From: Sthenelais limicola
Lineage: Eukaryota > Annelida > Polychaeta > Phyllodocida > Sigalionidae
Length of the DNA: 64,000 nt
Reading direction: 5' to 3'
Assembly (NCBI GenBank): GCA_942159475.1
Contig: OW804096.1
Coordinates: 109,528,194 to 109,592,193, forward strand
The position numbers and the translations under genes were made by a program. This document shows, one piece after another, positions 12,210-24,795 of the stretch (within the stretch, counting starts at the first letter, position 1; every line of letters starts with the position of its first letter). The notes beneath the pieces are model-generated. The model did not search any database. It worked only from the letters and a program-made list of their open reading frames with translations, and was not told the origin of the DNA.

Positions 12210-13388
12210 CAAGTGACCCGGAAGACTACAATGTCACCAACCAATTAAAGACCGATTGGATTGCGATTTTTTAAATTATTTTATTTATCCAGGAAAAATT
12301 AACAACGTTGTATATTACCATAAGCCAGTTCTCTGTTCTTCTTGTCATGTTCTTTATAATGATATTGTGATTGTATCACTGCACATAACATAACCGTTAA
12401 ACGACTTGTAATAACTGGAAATTTTGTCTGATCTGGCCTGGGAAAGGAGTGACCCAAGAAAAATTACAATTATTATCGATAGACGATAACTACGGTATAA
12501 TGAACTGGCCAAATCAATTCATTTAGTTAATTGGCTAAGTGTGTTCCGAGTCATGATAATCATTTTCACGCGCTAGTAATTAATCATCAACACGTTGTGT
12601 CCATTTTTCTCATAACAATACTAAGGAAACTATGAATGAGGAATCGAGCAATTGATCATCATGATTATTAATCATCAAGATAATTAGCTTTCTTTTAAAT
12701 AGACTCGAGCTCACCCCTGGATCAGATCCATTTTGAATATACTTTCTTGATTACAAACTGGGGAACGTGCATGTAAATGGATGCGCGTGGTGTCTGAGGG
12801 GAGGGTGGGGGGGGGGGGAGAAGAAAGATGTTGATGTGACCGTTAGAGGTGATGATCATTTGAATGTTTTAGTTTGTAACCAAAAAATATCAAAATCTTT
12901 GAAGGGATTAAATGAAACATGGAAATGGTGTGTAGTGGTGGCCTACCTAGCTTCTAGTTCCCTCGTGAGAAACACGCAGTGAACACACTTTTATCAATTC
13001 GAAAAGCCAAGATCCCCCCTTAAACATATTCCCGTTTGACAAGAGGATGGCACCTATCGTTACACGTGGCCTTTGGTCCTCTCCAATAAAGAAGAGGATA
13101 AGTAGGAGGCTGGAGAAGATGCCACGTGACAGTAAACCATTTGTAGTTGCAAAGCTTAATTATCATGAAAAGTATGGTTTTTATGGTAGAGGAAATCAGA
13201 GCACTATAAAGGAATATTGTGGAGAACTGGAAAAACTGGTAATGGAAATGCTACTGGGCAATATTGGTGTCAATTGTGGTTTCTTAATCATAAATCATAA
13301 ATTACTAGTCTCTAGTCGTAAGTGGCACAGCAGCGTCTTTTCTTCATGTATTTAACTATTATCTGTACATATTATGCACTATACATGT

Positions 13389-13414
13389 AAAAAAAAAAAA
13401 AAAAAAAAAAAAAA
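13389..13414 (+). repeat. 26-base poly-A run
   Basis: An uninterrupted A run. The motif tgtacatatt flanks it on both sides, but the left copy is only about 25 bp upstream, so there is no room for a retroposed body. It is not called as a retroposon. Confidence 0.8.
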
Positions 13415-13632
13415 TTGTACATATTCTGTATAACAAACCTGCATTCTGGGGCAAGTGAAAAACCCTATTGCTGGGACTTGAACTACCCAGTATAAATAAA
13501 AGCTTTAAAAAAATAATGGTTTTAAGTTTCAAACCAATTGTATGGTCTTTATAATATGTTTGTGCTGAATAATGAAAAATAAAATGTATATCATATATCG
13601 GACTGTCAATCACGTTAACATTACTCGTTAAT

Positions 13633-13667
13633 AAATCATCACAAACTTGTCCTGCGTTAAAGCTTAA
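13633..13667 (+). repeat. 35-bp exact direct repeat, copy 1 (copy 2 at 14193-14227)
   Basis: Thirty-five identical bases, including acttgtcctgcgttaaagct, occur again 560 bp downstream in the same orientation. The identity ends abruptly on both sides. Cause unknown. Confidence 0.8.
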
Positions 13668-13735
13668 CATGTAGTATTGTACATATATAACATGCCCCTC
13701 GTTAGTATGGACATCATACAGTAGGATGTATAGTA

Positions 13736-13830
13736 CAGTGGAACCTTGCATACAGACCACCTCTCTACAGAGACCACCCCTCTATTAAGACCAGTTTTTC
13801 TCAGTCCCTAATTGCTTTCCTCTTATTAGA
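13736..13830 (+). mobile_element. one end of a pogo/Tc1-like DNA transposon remnant
   Basis: Begins CAGTGGAACCTTGCA directly after TA. It is followed by repeated gaccacct-type motifs and tttttctcagtccc. CAGTGGAACCT-type termini flanked by TA are common on pogo/Tigger-like elements. The opposite end was not found, so this is a solo or degraded end. The right limit is approximate. Confidence 0.45.
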
Positions 13831-13907
13831 TAAACCTCTCAAATGAGTTTAGTATTGTTATCCTATAGTGTGAGTGTGTGTATAAATGTATGTATGTATA
13901 TATATAT

Positions 13908-13934
13908 GTAGGTAGGTAGGTAGGTAGGTAGGTA
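13908..13934. repeat. GTAG microsatellite
   Basis: A run of the tetramer ggta, about six units, preceded by TG/TA-rich sequence from about 13868. Confidence 0.9.
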
Positions 13935-14192
13935 TGTCGTATACATTATCTCCTCATTGTGTACTTTTAAGAGAAACCTTGGGAGCTACTGTGCAGCTGA
14001 TTTTGTTTTAGTAAATTCAAATGTTTCCAAAATTTGAAGATCAATTTAAGAATTCAGATGCTGGATATAAGATCAATGACGACCTGATGAGATAACGCGT
14101 GTTTCTATGCAATAATTCTGGTATACAGTATATCTAAAAATACATTTGAAAAGAAAGGCATCGAAATCCTATTAATATCATGAAGTATGACG

Positions 14193-14227
14193 AAATCATC
14201 ACAAACTTGTCCTGCGTTAAAGCTTAA
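14193..14227 (+). repeat. 35-bp exact direct repeat, copy 2
   Basis: Partner of the segment at 13633-13667. The flanks are unrelated. Confidence 0.8.
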
Positions 14228-17200
14228 TTTAATTACTTCGTGGATGAAACCGTGGCCCACTTGCTGGTGTCAGCAAGTTCGATGCAATACCTGGCTCTCC
14301 TGCCGCCTGACCTCCCTCCCTCCTGATCATGCAATCACAGAGCCATAACACACTATCCCGAGCTCATTAGTGAATGATTGCTTTGATTCTCTAGTGTGAA
14401 AGAAATTAAATCTGAAAGATGACACTCCGTCTGAAGTAAATATTCTAAACTGCCATGCAATATGAAATTAAGACTTTCAGTTGACTTTTTAAAATAGGAA
14501 AGATTATTACTAACTTCAACTTTCGCTTAATCAGACCTCGGAGTAAAATTGATCAGGCTTAGCAGGACAGATGGGTAATCTATAATGGATTTTTGTTATC
14601 ATAATTTTAGCATTGTATGAGCCAAGATGGCAGGATAATACTGGAATAAAATGTCGTTGCAAAACCAAAAAAGGCACGTAAAGATCTGCGGAGCTATATA
14701 AAATCAGAAAATGAAAATTTGTAAGTATGCTAAGTAACGTTAATTCTGAGCAACCTGTGTAGGTTAATTCTGAGTAACCTTTGAACGTTGTGTTTGCGCT
14801 GAAATCGATCAAAATATGAGCGTTCATACAATGCCTAGTTCATTTAACGAAGGACGGTATTTTCACCAGCATGTTCTAATTCAACACATGACAAACAATG
14901 CCAAAAGGAAGTAAGGGTAATAAACTAGGCTATAGGAAGGAGCGACTCCAAAACACCACATAAATATATCCTGGTGGTCTATGTATATTTAAGATAATGC
15001 TGAGATTCATTAAGTCCGAATGAGGTCCTACTTCGCTACCTTCTAGCTGGGACCGTTGATCCTAGGACTACGTGATTTCGAGGACACATGGCTATAGGGT
15101 CGAGTGAAGCACACATTACAAATTGAGTATCAGACAACCTTAGAATAACACTAAAATACATATTAGCAACCCGTTATAAACATGACATGTAAATGAATGA
15201 GAGTACGGTTCACATTCGACTCAAGGACGAGATTTAAACATTAGTTTTGAAAATATCTATGAAAATACCATAATGAAAAATATGAATGCTAAAGAATATT
15301 ATCTTGTCTATACCAAACTTATGAAAGCTGGCGAGTAACATAATGTCAGACAATTAAATCATATGTTATGGCATAAAAAAGAGAGAACTGGTATGAAATG
15401 TACATTGATTTTGGAGATATAATTAAGTTAGTGAAGAACTATCAGCTATCATCGTAAATCAATTGAATCATCAATGGATAAATAGAAAACCAACCCAGGA
15501 ATTAATATACGAGAGATAATACCGCTAATCACTGTTTGGCAAAAGTTCACACTTGATCAGATCAAGCATTGTATACCATTGATGTAATGGCACTATTTAC
15601 ACCACATTACAAACAAGGATTTCTCATTCCTGGTGATATATTGATCAATGAAAGGGTAATTTTGCAGAGGCCAACAGTGAAATTCACCAGCCGTGATCAA
15701 ACAGTTGTAGGGCTTTTACAAGTAGACTACGACGTGCGGCTGTTCCACCAGATGTGGTATGTGGATTGGATTATCTAGTGGACACCAGGTGGTCCTGATC
15801 AAGCATATAAACTATCACAGGTAGAGTTCAAAGTTACACGCACATAGAATTATAATTCAAAATATAGACCATGATAGGAAAAAGTATGATGAAGGGTATA
15901 TATATATATCTCTTCTTCTGAAAGAACATGCATATTAATACTCTTTGGTAAATTTCCGTTATGAATCATTTGGAAATACACAGGCGAACTAAGCATGGCA
16001 CAGAGGTAATGATTAGATTTTCACCGCGATTTACAATGATTTCATCAACTTTCCAGGAATTATTCTGATACAAACCCAGTAAAACTCATTGTGAACACCC
16101 TTTAAATATATATAAATGACACTTCCTGGTTGATAGGGAGACAAATCAATATCATAATCACCACTGTATATTTCATTATGGTGTATGCCAGATTAGAATA
16201 TGTTTGGGTTAATTTGGTCTGATTGGATTGGTCGCTAACAATTTAAATTAGTATACAACCGGCTGAACGGAACCCTAGGAATAAATTATCGAACCACCAA
16301 AGATAATAAAAAATGAATTTGAAGCTTATAATTGGGAATTTTAATTATCGACGTTTGAAAAAAATAAATTTAATCAATAAAAAACGATGGTGCGAAATTA
16401 GTCGAATCATACACATTTGTGCACACTAGTGTAGTAGTTCCATTCACCCTAACAGTCGAACACTGCGATTTCACATGGAATATTCCCATTCTTTCTTGCT
16501 TCATGATACCATTCGAGGTAATTGAATTAAAATATCTAACTGCAAGTGTGTAACGGTATTCAAACCACATATTTAAATATGCTGTACGTAATTAATCATT
16601 CCTACATGATGCGTGCAGAATAGTACACGATGGGGACAAAAGGTTCAAGTGCCAGCGAACAGAAAGGAATGGAAAACCCCGCAATCGTTTTACGTTTAAC
16701 CCATCACATTGCCAAGGGGATCTGAAAATAAGGTAATCCCTCTGCTGCAGGATATGGAATCAGACGCTTGTGATGTGAACAGTGGTGTCACCAGACTGGC
16801 ATCCAACATCGAGTAGGTCTAGGACTACAAGTGAGTCTGTCATTCAAGTCAGGGGACAGTCCCAGTGGTAGGTTCCGGAGCAGGGCACGAGATTTTTTTT
16901 AAATAAGGGTAGAGAAGGATTAAGTGGAGAACCAGATGGGGGTACATCTGCCAGTAATTTTCTCAATTTAGCAAAATAAACACATAACCACGAAATACTA
17001 GTACGAAGAACTACCAAGTGCCTCATCACTGAATGGAAAGAAGAGTTATTTTTAAAACGAATAAATATAATTGAATATTTATCTATAAACTGCAATTCGC
17101 AATTTTTCAAAATTTATTATAGTAAATAGTACGAATTAGATCAAACCGAGAGATGGGATTATTTCATTCGGTGTCATTCAAAATTACCTCTGTACGAAGG

Positions 17201-18458
17201 CTTTAAATATACAAAGACGGTGAAATATAGCTCTCTAACTCTTCAGACACTAACCTTAAAAACCGGTACGAGAAATTTAAAATATGCTTCGGTGACACAA
17301 CAGAAGACCCTAGATATTCGGCATGGAACAGATGACAAATCTAGGCAACATTCGGCACTAAAAATGAGCTTAGACTTTTAAGAAGCGTGTCAGAGTGTAT
17401 GAATTTTAAAGGATCTCTTAATAATAGGCGCTGCAACAGATGCGTCCATGTGATCTCATTAACCATGGAGAAAATACTTGAATATACCATTTATATAAAA
17501 GTATCACACAGAGGCTAAAGCATGGGATGGAATGGTTAATTCTTAGCTAACAAGCGGACAGCACGCAATTTAGACTGAAAATGTGGTATGCTTGAAAAAA
17601 GAGGTCCTTTGCTTTACAGGGATGAACATATTGACATGAAACTAAAGAGACCGTGACATCATTATTATGAATAAGACTCGGAAGATTTCTGAAAATAACA
17701 TGCTCCTACGATATATATTCATGATTAGATCATAAGCTGACATGAGGATGACAAAAATCTAAAATTCCGTCAGCCGCTATATTCTCCAGAGCCATGGCTC
17801 CCATGGCTCTCCTTTATCGAAATATTCATCAAGTGACTCTCTCCACGCAAGATGGCAGCATTATGCCCATACGAGGGGGTACGCCACAGGATAATAGGTC
17901 TTTCTCTATCCACGAGTATACCGCATGAAATCAGGCCCAATACAATTAAAAGGAGATTTTAACAGAAACAAAAATAATTGCAGACTGCAATATATCAACG
18001 CTTGTTTTTCAGTGTTAATTAAAAACGATTTATAAACTCTTTAAAATGGCACATTCGATTTTAATGTAAGTTAACACAATAGTCATGCCATGAGGACCAA
18101 TCGGAAGGAAATCCTATTGAAGCAATTATGGACAGCCGAACTTTGTGTCTTAATGCCGATTTTTACTTACATTGGGGCAGCGTGGAAATGGTTTCATGAC
18201 TTATCCTTCATTATGAACAAAACATAACGAAGAAAGACCACGCACAGAGAAAGGAGAATAAATTTAAATGTAGGCGTAATGTTAATAATCATATAAGCGA
18301 CTCAAAGATAGACGATCCATGCAATTAATTAATTTCTTTAGTATAATAACAAAAACAAAATATTGGAAGTAAAGTGATTATGACATCCGTAGTCGTACCG
18401 ACGTCAGAGATACACAGTTCATAATAGGTGGTTCACTTCTTAGAGGGTTCTGACTTAT

Positions 18459-18802
18459 CAGTCCTGGCTTCATCACCACAGCAGTGATACCGATCTCCAT
18501 TCTCCCTGTATATGAATTAATTTTCACTTCACCACAAATTGCTAAGGTTTCAGAGAATAGGGCTCTAGAAGCTAAACTGAACATGGGTTTTTTGTTATTT
18601 TGATGTGTGTGTGAGGGCTTAGATTGCCTAGACTATACATCGTCGGAGGCCTCACTGATGCCACACATAGTTGTGGTTAGGCCCATCGGTCCACTCGGTC
18701 ATGGGCTACTGCAATCGGCCTCACTGATGCCACACATAGTCGGTCATGGTCTACTGCAAACGCCCGAAATCCGGCGCGAAATCGACTTCAGGGCCAGGAC
18801 TG
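18459..18802 (+). mobile_element. non-autonomous inverted-repeat DNA transposon (copy 1)
   Basis: A 344-bp element starting CAGTCCTGGCTTCA and ending GGGCCAGGACTG, flanked by a direct TTAT duplication (18455-18458 and 18803-18806). It is homologous, in reverse, to 24796-25088, which has its own 4-bp duplication. Copy 1 carries an extra internal partial duplication of about 50 bp (ggcctcactgatgccacaca appears twice). The 77-codon ORF inside is an accident of the repeat. Four-base duplications fit superfamilies such as Sola or Chapaev; the family assignment is open. Confidence 0.8.
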
Positions 18803-19968
18803 TTATGAGATTATCACAGAAGAGAAACAAACACTGCTAGCGCGACAGTTATTTTTTCAGTTTATCATTCTGCGCAGCAATATCTCTGCATTACATTTAT
18901 TCTGATGGATACGTGATAATTAGACGCAGCGACACTATTAATTAAGTATAAAAGGTCGGATCTTAATATAGCTGCAGCTTCTCTGAACGGGGAGGGGTTT
19001 TGCACTTGCAGTGGTCTAAGGTATGACTTTACATGTGGGGGTGTAGCCGGGGGGTGTAATTTACTCCTACATCCAAATTCTTGATGTATGTCAATCTTGT
19101 CTGACTTGCTATCAATATAGAGGTTCTGTTCTAAATATATAAAGTGAAATGGTTGATATTTTGTAGCTTTTAAGGTATTATGTAATACATATTTTAAACG
19201 AGAGGCAACGCACTAAAACATCCATGGTATATATGGGTATTTTCAAAGTAAAATATTCAAATTTAAGTGCTTTCTTCCTCGATCGTTTCACCTGTTTCTA
19301 GTTGTATTCCTCTTGTAAGAAAACCAAAATTACGCATGCATGTATGATAATCAACTTATAAAACTCGTTTTCCGCACGGATGCGTAAATAAAGAACTCTA
19401 TCTCCGATCTCGTTCTTTATTTACACGCCGTGCGTCAACTCGTCCAATAAGTGCTAAATATATATATACGTTTGTAGCATTGTGCATGTTAAGGATCCGT
19501 TGCTAATATTCGAAAAGATAAGGAAGGGTATGGCAGCCGCCAGCAGGTTTCCATTCAATAATAGATAGCACACTATAGATTAGTGTACTGTCCCAGGACT
19601 TACAAGTCTATGGAGCTGAACTAACTAACACCCTCGTATAAGATATGATATTATCATAAAAGTTACTAGGACAAGATATGACAATTAAGAATGATGTATA
19701 CAGCGGGGTTAGCCATCTTGACGAACCTATAAAGAACCGTAGTCGAGCCGTAATTAACATTATTTATGGTTTACTTTTGTTTGCCGGCATATTATATACT
19801 AGTAGCAGCTGGGGGTAAAAAAGTGAATAATAGATTTGAATTATATCTTAAGAATAAAATTAATGCAATGAATAACATAAACATGAAGGATCCTATAGAT
19901 GTCAGATAGCCATAACTCAGTCATATTTCTGTTAAATTACATTATATAGGCTCGTGAGTTAAGGAAAT

Positions 19969-20074
19969 ATGGCATTGGTCATGATTGGAGTCATGATGGG
20001 TCAGGTCAGTGCCAAGTGCCAAGACGTCACGCCACACACATGTAGTAAGCAACACACTGTCACTAGCTGTTCTG
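19969..20074 (+). CDS. first coding exon of a small secreted Cys-rich protein
   Basis: The plus-strand ATG at 19969 has A at -3 and G at +4 and an in-frame TAA three codons upstream. It opens 35 codons to an ideal donor TCTG|gtaagt, phase 1. The first 15 residues, MALVMIGVMMGQVSA, look like a compact signal peptide with a likely cleavage after VSA. The mature start KCQDVTPHTCSKQHTVTSC has three cysteines in 18 residues. Such proteins are often secreted peptides, protease inhibitors or ShK-like modules; the spacing alone does not decide. A possible last exon lies at 20306-20394. The start, signal and donor together make this one of the better single-exon calls. Confidence 0.5.
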
Positions 20075-20305
20075 GTAAGTGACAGACCATCTGGAATGAG
20101 GAGAATATTGCTTCTAAATGATACTCACTTAACTAATCCCTCTGTCGCAGCTTATCCACTACTAAACAACATCTGCCATTATACACTAACCTGATCTTAT
20201 CCACGCGAGTGTAAAGAGTGAATGTGAGTGCTTTACTCTTGGTCTAGGCTATCGCTTGTATAGGTCTAGGGGCTAGGCTTTTTCAGAGGCTTCTTTTCCT
20301 TCTAG

Positions 20306-20394
20306 GTAGACAAGATTCGTCAAGATTTTTTTTCCAGGTTATTCCAGAGATATTTTCATTTTCTAGCAAGCTGAGGTCCCTTGGATGCGGATGA
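20306..20394 (+). CDS. possible terminal exon for the secreted protein at 19969
   Basis: Follows a strong pyrimidine tract (cttcttttccttctag) and enters in phase 1, matching the donor at 20074 across a 231-nt intron. It reads 28 residues starting GRQDSSRFFFQVIP and ending SLGCG before TGA. It adds one cysteine, giving four in the joined product. Two further acceptor-like tracts lie within the next 70 bp (ttttttttccag and tcattttctag), so the exact 3' splice site is uncertain. It would make a short protein of about 63 residues with its signal peptide. Confidence 0.3.
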
Positions 20395-21590
20395 CAAAAT
20401 TAGCAATTTCACATCCCAATAACTACATAGAGCTTCCAGAGAATTCTTCTCATACACGACATTGCGTTCGATGGGAAAAGTTTAAAATTAAGACACGAAT
20501 TAGCATTTCATAAAAAGGGTGTCAACGGATAGTATTGTGAATTGTCGTGAGCTTATTAAATCCCATAAATTTACGTAGATTTTACAATCATGACAACTAT
20601 TCTAATGTGAGTATTCCTTTCATTGAAATTATTATTATATTATTGTTATCATTATCTAAATCTATTAAATTATTATCTTAAATAGGGATTCACAAAACAT
20701 AATGGGAAAGGCTTTCAGAATAGGTTCAACACTCTGAAATATATAACAATCGTTCGGAAATTCAGAATTTTTTAAACGCAGATAATTATTGCAAATATTG
20801 TCCTACGAAATTAAATAATTCTAATCAGGTTGTTATCAATGATTTATCTGCGAGCCTAACTGTTTATCTTTTGATTGATTGACAAAGCGTGGACTAATGA
20901 ATATGAATATGAGGTATTGCACTATATACACAAATGCAAATAATAGAGACGACATACAAAATGTCTGTATACATATATGCATCAGGGATCTGGATCGATA
21001 CGGATAATTTGACAGTTAACGTATTAAGACACGATATGCAAACTACTAATTGTAATTCTGAGCAATTCAATCCGTATCATTCGTTGAGAAAATACATTAC
21101 ATTTTCGGATATCGGCATCGGTTTCATCATGGCATTCCAATGATATTTAAGAAAATAAGCTATATAAATTGTGTCGCGGCTAATTCGACATTTATCAATA
21201 TTGTAGCGTGTATAGTAATTCCACTCATGTAGACTGTTATATTAACAAATCCGTTAGTACAAACTGGTCGGGGAGAAGACTTACAAATTGTTTGGCCTCT
21301 ATCAGCACAACTATTGGCATAGCCTTCCGAAGGTAAATATTTCTCTAATGGTGTCGCTCTGGCCAGGTTCCAGACGCCTATACTTAGGTTATCACTCAAT
21401 GGGTTGCTTGCGTTCTAGGCTTGAATGATTCCCAAAAGGATATTTAGGATCAATATACGGTTATACAGGGGGACATATGATATATAAATGCTGATCAATA
21501 ATATGCATGCACTTGATTTCTCAATGTTATTGCATTTTAGATGAATGGAGTAGGCCACTAGAAGATAATTTGTATATGTAAAACACCTAC
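20395..21590. other. AT-rich stretch without a gene
   Basis: No splice-bounded open frame or repeat recognised. Confidence 0.4.
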
Positions 21591-21663
21591 CTGAAATGAT
21601 CGGTAACTTTGCCTAACAAACATATTTCAACTCCTTTCATTATTGATGTTTTTAGGTTTCCCA
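21591..21663 (-). CDS. candidate internal exon, phase 1 to 2
   Basis: A 73-nt minus-strand segment between an AT-rich acceptor (acgtattgtag) and a good donor (TTTCAG|gtaggt). The only open frame enters in phase 1 and reads GNLKTSIMKGVEICLLGKV and then TDHF, leaving in phase 2. The entry phase matches the signal-peptide exon 2.3 kb upstream at 24032-23969. The acceptor lacks a clear pyrimidine tract, which lowers confidence. No family recognised. Confidence 0.35.
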
Positions 21664-23968
21664 CTACAATACGTTTATCATTAATAATGACTTGCCCACC
21701 ATCTTACCACTCATTGACTATGGGGATATTTTCTATAATTCAGCCACACTGAAGTATAATCTCGGCCTTGAAAATAGCCCTTAGACTAAGATTTAGAATA
21801 AAGAATAATGAAAGTATGGGAGTTAAATAATACAGGCCTGTAAGACATACGATTAAAGATCGATATCTTGATTTTTTAAAAAGGAGGGGGAGTAGACACC
21901 CACTTACTTTATTGATTTACTTAAACTATATAACATTATCAATATACAAAACTAAAGAAAATATTGTTGTTAACCTATAACCATGTTACCGTGTAGATCT
22001 AAATTGATGATCACTTATGATGTTCTTAAAATGTGAAGGTTAAAATAATCTGAATGGCTGAAGTATGGTGAAAAGGCCAGAAATTGGACTCAAGGGAAAG
22101 CATGTTGTTAAATGTAAATGAAAAGGATACCAACTAACTCAGCATTGCTAGTGAGTAAATTATCGCTGGGGAGAAAAATACCTCAGACATATATCAAAAA
22201 TAAACATTTAATTATCTTTGAACCTTAAAAGGAGCACTGATAACCATCGACAAATACACCCGAGGCCATACAACCGGAACGACTAGTGAAAAATACAACG
22301 AGGAATTAAAAACTTACTAAAAAAACAATGAACCACGAGGAGCTATCAACAAGTACTGAATCTAATAAATTTGTGATTCTATTATCTTGTAATTGTATAC
22401 CTTATTTAATTTAGGTTTGGGCTCCCACGTATTGGCAGATTATCCCTGCAGAAGCAAGAAATTCGTTATATTACATTTATCGTAGTACCTTCTATGATTC
22501 ATATATGCAAGTCTATATTTATCCTGATTTGCTATTTAAAGTAAGACCATCAGTATGTGCTGAGGTGGTCAGAGCTTAATGTGAATCTGTGATGTAGCGA
22601 TAAATCAGGACACACTCGGAAACCTAAATCATTATCGTGAAGCCAAATATACCTGCAACGATCGATCCGAACTAAATACTGCCGATCACTTGACTAAAAT
22701 GCAAAGTCACTGACCTTTAACAGGCTCATAGCCCACCATCAGTGTTCATATAAGTTATGTTCTTTAAGCAGACCATATTTCATAAATCATAGAAATAGAT
22801 TCACAAATTCATCAACAAAATACGTCACAACTAAGCCATGATGATAAGAGAAGAGAATAAAAAACATTGCATGGCCGTGTCACCGTGTCACGAAGGTATA
22901 TCCCCTCATCATAATGATGCGCAGCATACATGATCTAAATTTAACCAAGTGTTTCCCCCTTTTCGATGAGAATTACAGTATAAACATCAACCAATTTTAG
23001 GGGTTCCACTTGATCATTTGATTCACAGGTTCACTTTGATAGCTTTCAGTGGATATTACCCCAATTGCTGCAACCTGTGAACATATTGATCTTCTTGGAG
23101 CAGTCACTTTTCAAAAATACCTTAGAACAGGTTTTACCTAAACCGTAGGCATATCCATCACGGTTCTGTTCGCAGGTGGGCAACCTAAAAGGTTTATAAC
23201 CATTAACGTTTTCGTTTGTTTAATGTTGAAGGACAGCCTCACAAAATGTTATCAGATGAAATGAGTTCTGTGTAAAGAGATTATATACATGCATATTAAA
23301 GATATATATATATATATATTCGATAGGAAATAAAGTCTAATGATGTGTTATGTTTCTTTTAGCATCACCACCTGAAATACACTACAGCCCCTAGTGTTAT
23401 GTATAGAATATTGTAGTGATCTGGCGAAGAGAGCAGATCACGCTCAATTCCCATCAGACCGAGCCAATCAATGATGTCAGGTCAAAGTGGATCCCCTTAT
23501 AAAAACCGTAGCTTCTATTTACGATTTCTATAACTAAAAAGGTCTTAGGCGATAAAGAATGCAATGCCTTTTTCTTCTCTGTGAGATGCCACATAATGAA
23601 TGAATTTATATTCCGATCGATATGTTGGGGAATACCTCAATGGTGTCTATTTGTGCAGCATAGTAGGTGAATACACTTACTCTATAGACATTCAACCAAA
23701 TTTGGGGAAACTTGAAACTGGATAAATTTACTAATTGGTTTGCTAATTCACCAAAGAGAAAACCAGGTGCATGATATTACAATGGGCAAACCTTTTAGCC
23801 CGATGGAGTGGAGTAGAGGGGTTCGGAGTTTTGATTCTTTGACTCTAATTTGGCAATGCAATAAAAAAGACCCAATTTTCACGCTATGGCCTATGTGGTC
23901 GATGGAAGCGAACCACTATAGATTTAGTACTACTACAACACCTCACAGAAAAAGATCGATCGACCTAC
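21664..23968. other. non-coding, probably intron
   Basis: AT-rich with an AT microsatellite at about 23301-23320. No other element seen. Confidence 0.4.
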
Positions 23969-24032
23969 CTGCCATCCCGACCAAAGCAGCTACCACAGCA
24001 GCGTAGAGCCAAGCGAAGACTTGTGGATCCAT
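23969..24032 (-). CDS. signal-peptide first coding exon, phase-1 donor
   Basis: The minus-strand ATG at 24032 is in an excellent context (AGGATGG). It opens 21 codons, MDPQVFAWLYAAVVAALVGM then A, ending at donor GGCAG|gtaggt in phase 1. The sequence is a textbook signal peptide: short polar start, hydrophobic core and small residues (AALVGMA) at the likely cleavage site. A signal peptide carried alone on a short first exon with a phase-1 exit is common for secreted animal proteins. Downstream on the strand are the candidate exon 21663-21591 and, much further, the EGF exon 957-771, both entering in phase 1. It may be the main start of the EGF-ligand gene or of another secreted protein. Confidence 0.6.
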
Positions 24033-24277
24033 CCTGAGTGTTGAGAAATTGTTTGTCTATATACAAAATATAGATATATTGCTTCTGTAGATTGATATGA
24101 TGTATAGTTAGATCACTATGAATGACTCAAGAAGTCAAAACGTGTTTGTTCATCACATATCTGAGTATACTTGGCAGGTCGTGGAATAGAAGAGTGTGGA
24201 AATATACTGGGCGTATTGTCCAGAGATGCAGATGAGAATGATAGGTAGATTCAATGATGAAGAGGGGGTGTTCTATT

Positions 24278-24426
24278 TCAATACTCCTCCAGTGGCAGCG
24301 TGCCCCTCCAGGTGAGCACCTGTCGCGCCGTGGAGGAGGTTGTGGCGGCGGCGAGGACGGTGTTGGTATCCAGGTAGTTTACGTGCGGCCTGCAGGACGT
24401 CACGGTGGTCACCCTGACATTCACAC
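24278..24426 (-). CDS. terminal coding exon of an unrecognised gene
   Basis: After a good acceptor (ccttcattgatttcag) the minus strand reads 48 residues in phase 1 to a TGA at 24278. It starts VNVRVTTVTSCRPHVNYLD, continues TNTVLAAATTSS and ends TWRGTLPLEEY. Third codon positions are almost all G or C, in sharp contrast to the AT-rich surroundings, which identifies the frame. The peptide is beta-rich with one Cys and looks extracellular; I do not recognise the domain. A shorter internal version could end at CGACAG|gtgctc (about 24322). It lies 246 bp upstream of the signal-peptide exon on the same strand, so it either ends a preceding gene or is skipped by that start. Exons 43208-43037, 47257-47134 and 51391-51292 all leave in the phase it needs. 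Confidence 0.55.
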
Positions 24427-24649
24427 CTGAAATCAATGAAGGAATCGTGAGGTGTCTCCATGTAGAATTAAAATTATAACAGGAGGGTGGGGGTGGAATA
24501 TCTTCCTCCACTGCCCTTCGGATCACTACTTTTCTTTTCGAAATGGGTTATTTGATCAGTAGATGTATAATTGCCATTTGATTTTAATATATGGTTGCAA
24601 CATTAAGACCTATCTATCCTGAATGTTGAAAGTCACCATGTTTCTTCTG

Positions 24650-24680
24650 ATAAATAAAACATTGAATCAAATCAATCATC
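24650..24680 (+). repeat. possible 3' tail of a truncated non-LTR retrotransposon
   Basis: ataaataaaacattgaatca followed by aatcaatcatc: a polyadenylation-like signal next to short A-rich repeats, as on LINE 3' ends. Weak. Confidence 0.25.
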
Positions 24681-24795
24681 AATCGATGGATAAAATAGAT
24701 GATCTGTGAAGATGCATTATTTTACTAAACGGAAAATACAAGGTCGCTAAAGTCATTGATATATAGGCCTCAGTGAAAGACAAAAATGAGTTATT

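Larger units (their letters stand above)
11400..18458. other. mostly non-coding, repeats listed separately
   Basis: AT-rich with scattered short ORFs. A 102-codon plus-strand ORF at 13047-13355 starts MAPIVTRGLW and has no splice sites or motif I recognise. Two tiny open ends behind acceptors (plus strand 16759-16824; minus strand 12759-12716) have coding-like codons but are too short to trust. A G run occurs near 12808-12818. Confidence 0.4.

Noticed and set aside
13047..13355. 102-codon plus-strand ORF
   Set aside because: Starts with ATG but has no splice sites, no coding-like third positions and no recognisable motif; consistent with chance.
13360..13430. Retroposon with poly-A and target duplication
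   Set aside because: The flanking tgtacatatt copies are too close together to enclose an element body.
18607..18840. 77-codon plus-strand ORF
   Set aside because: Lies almost wholly inside the transposon copy at 18459-18802, and the matching region in copy 2 does not keep the frame.
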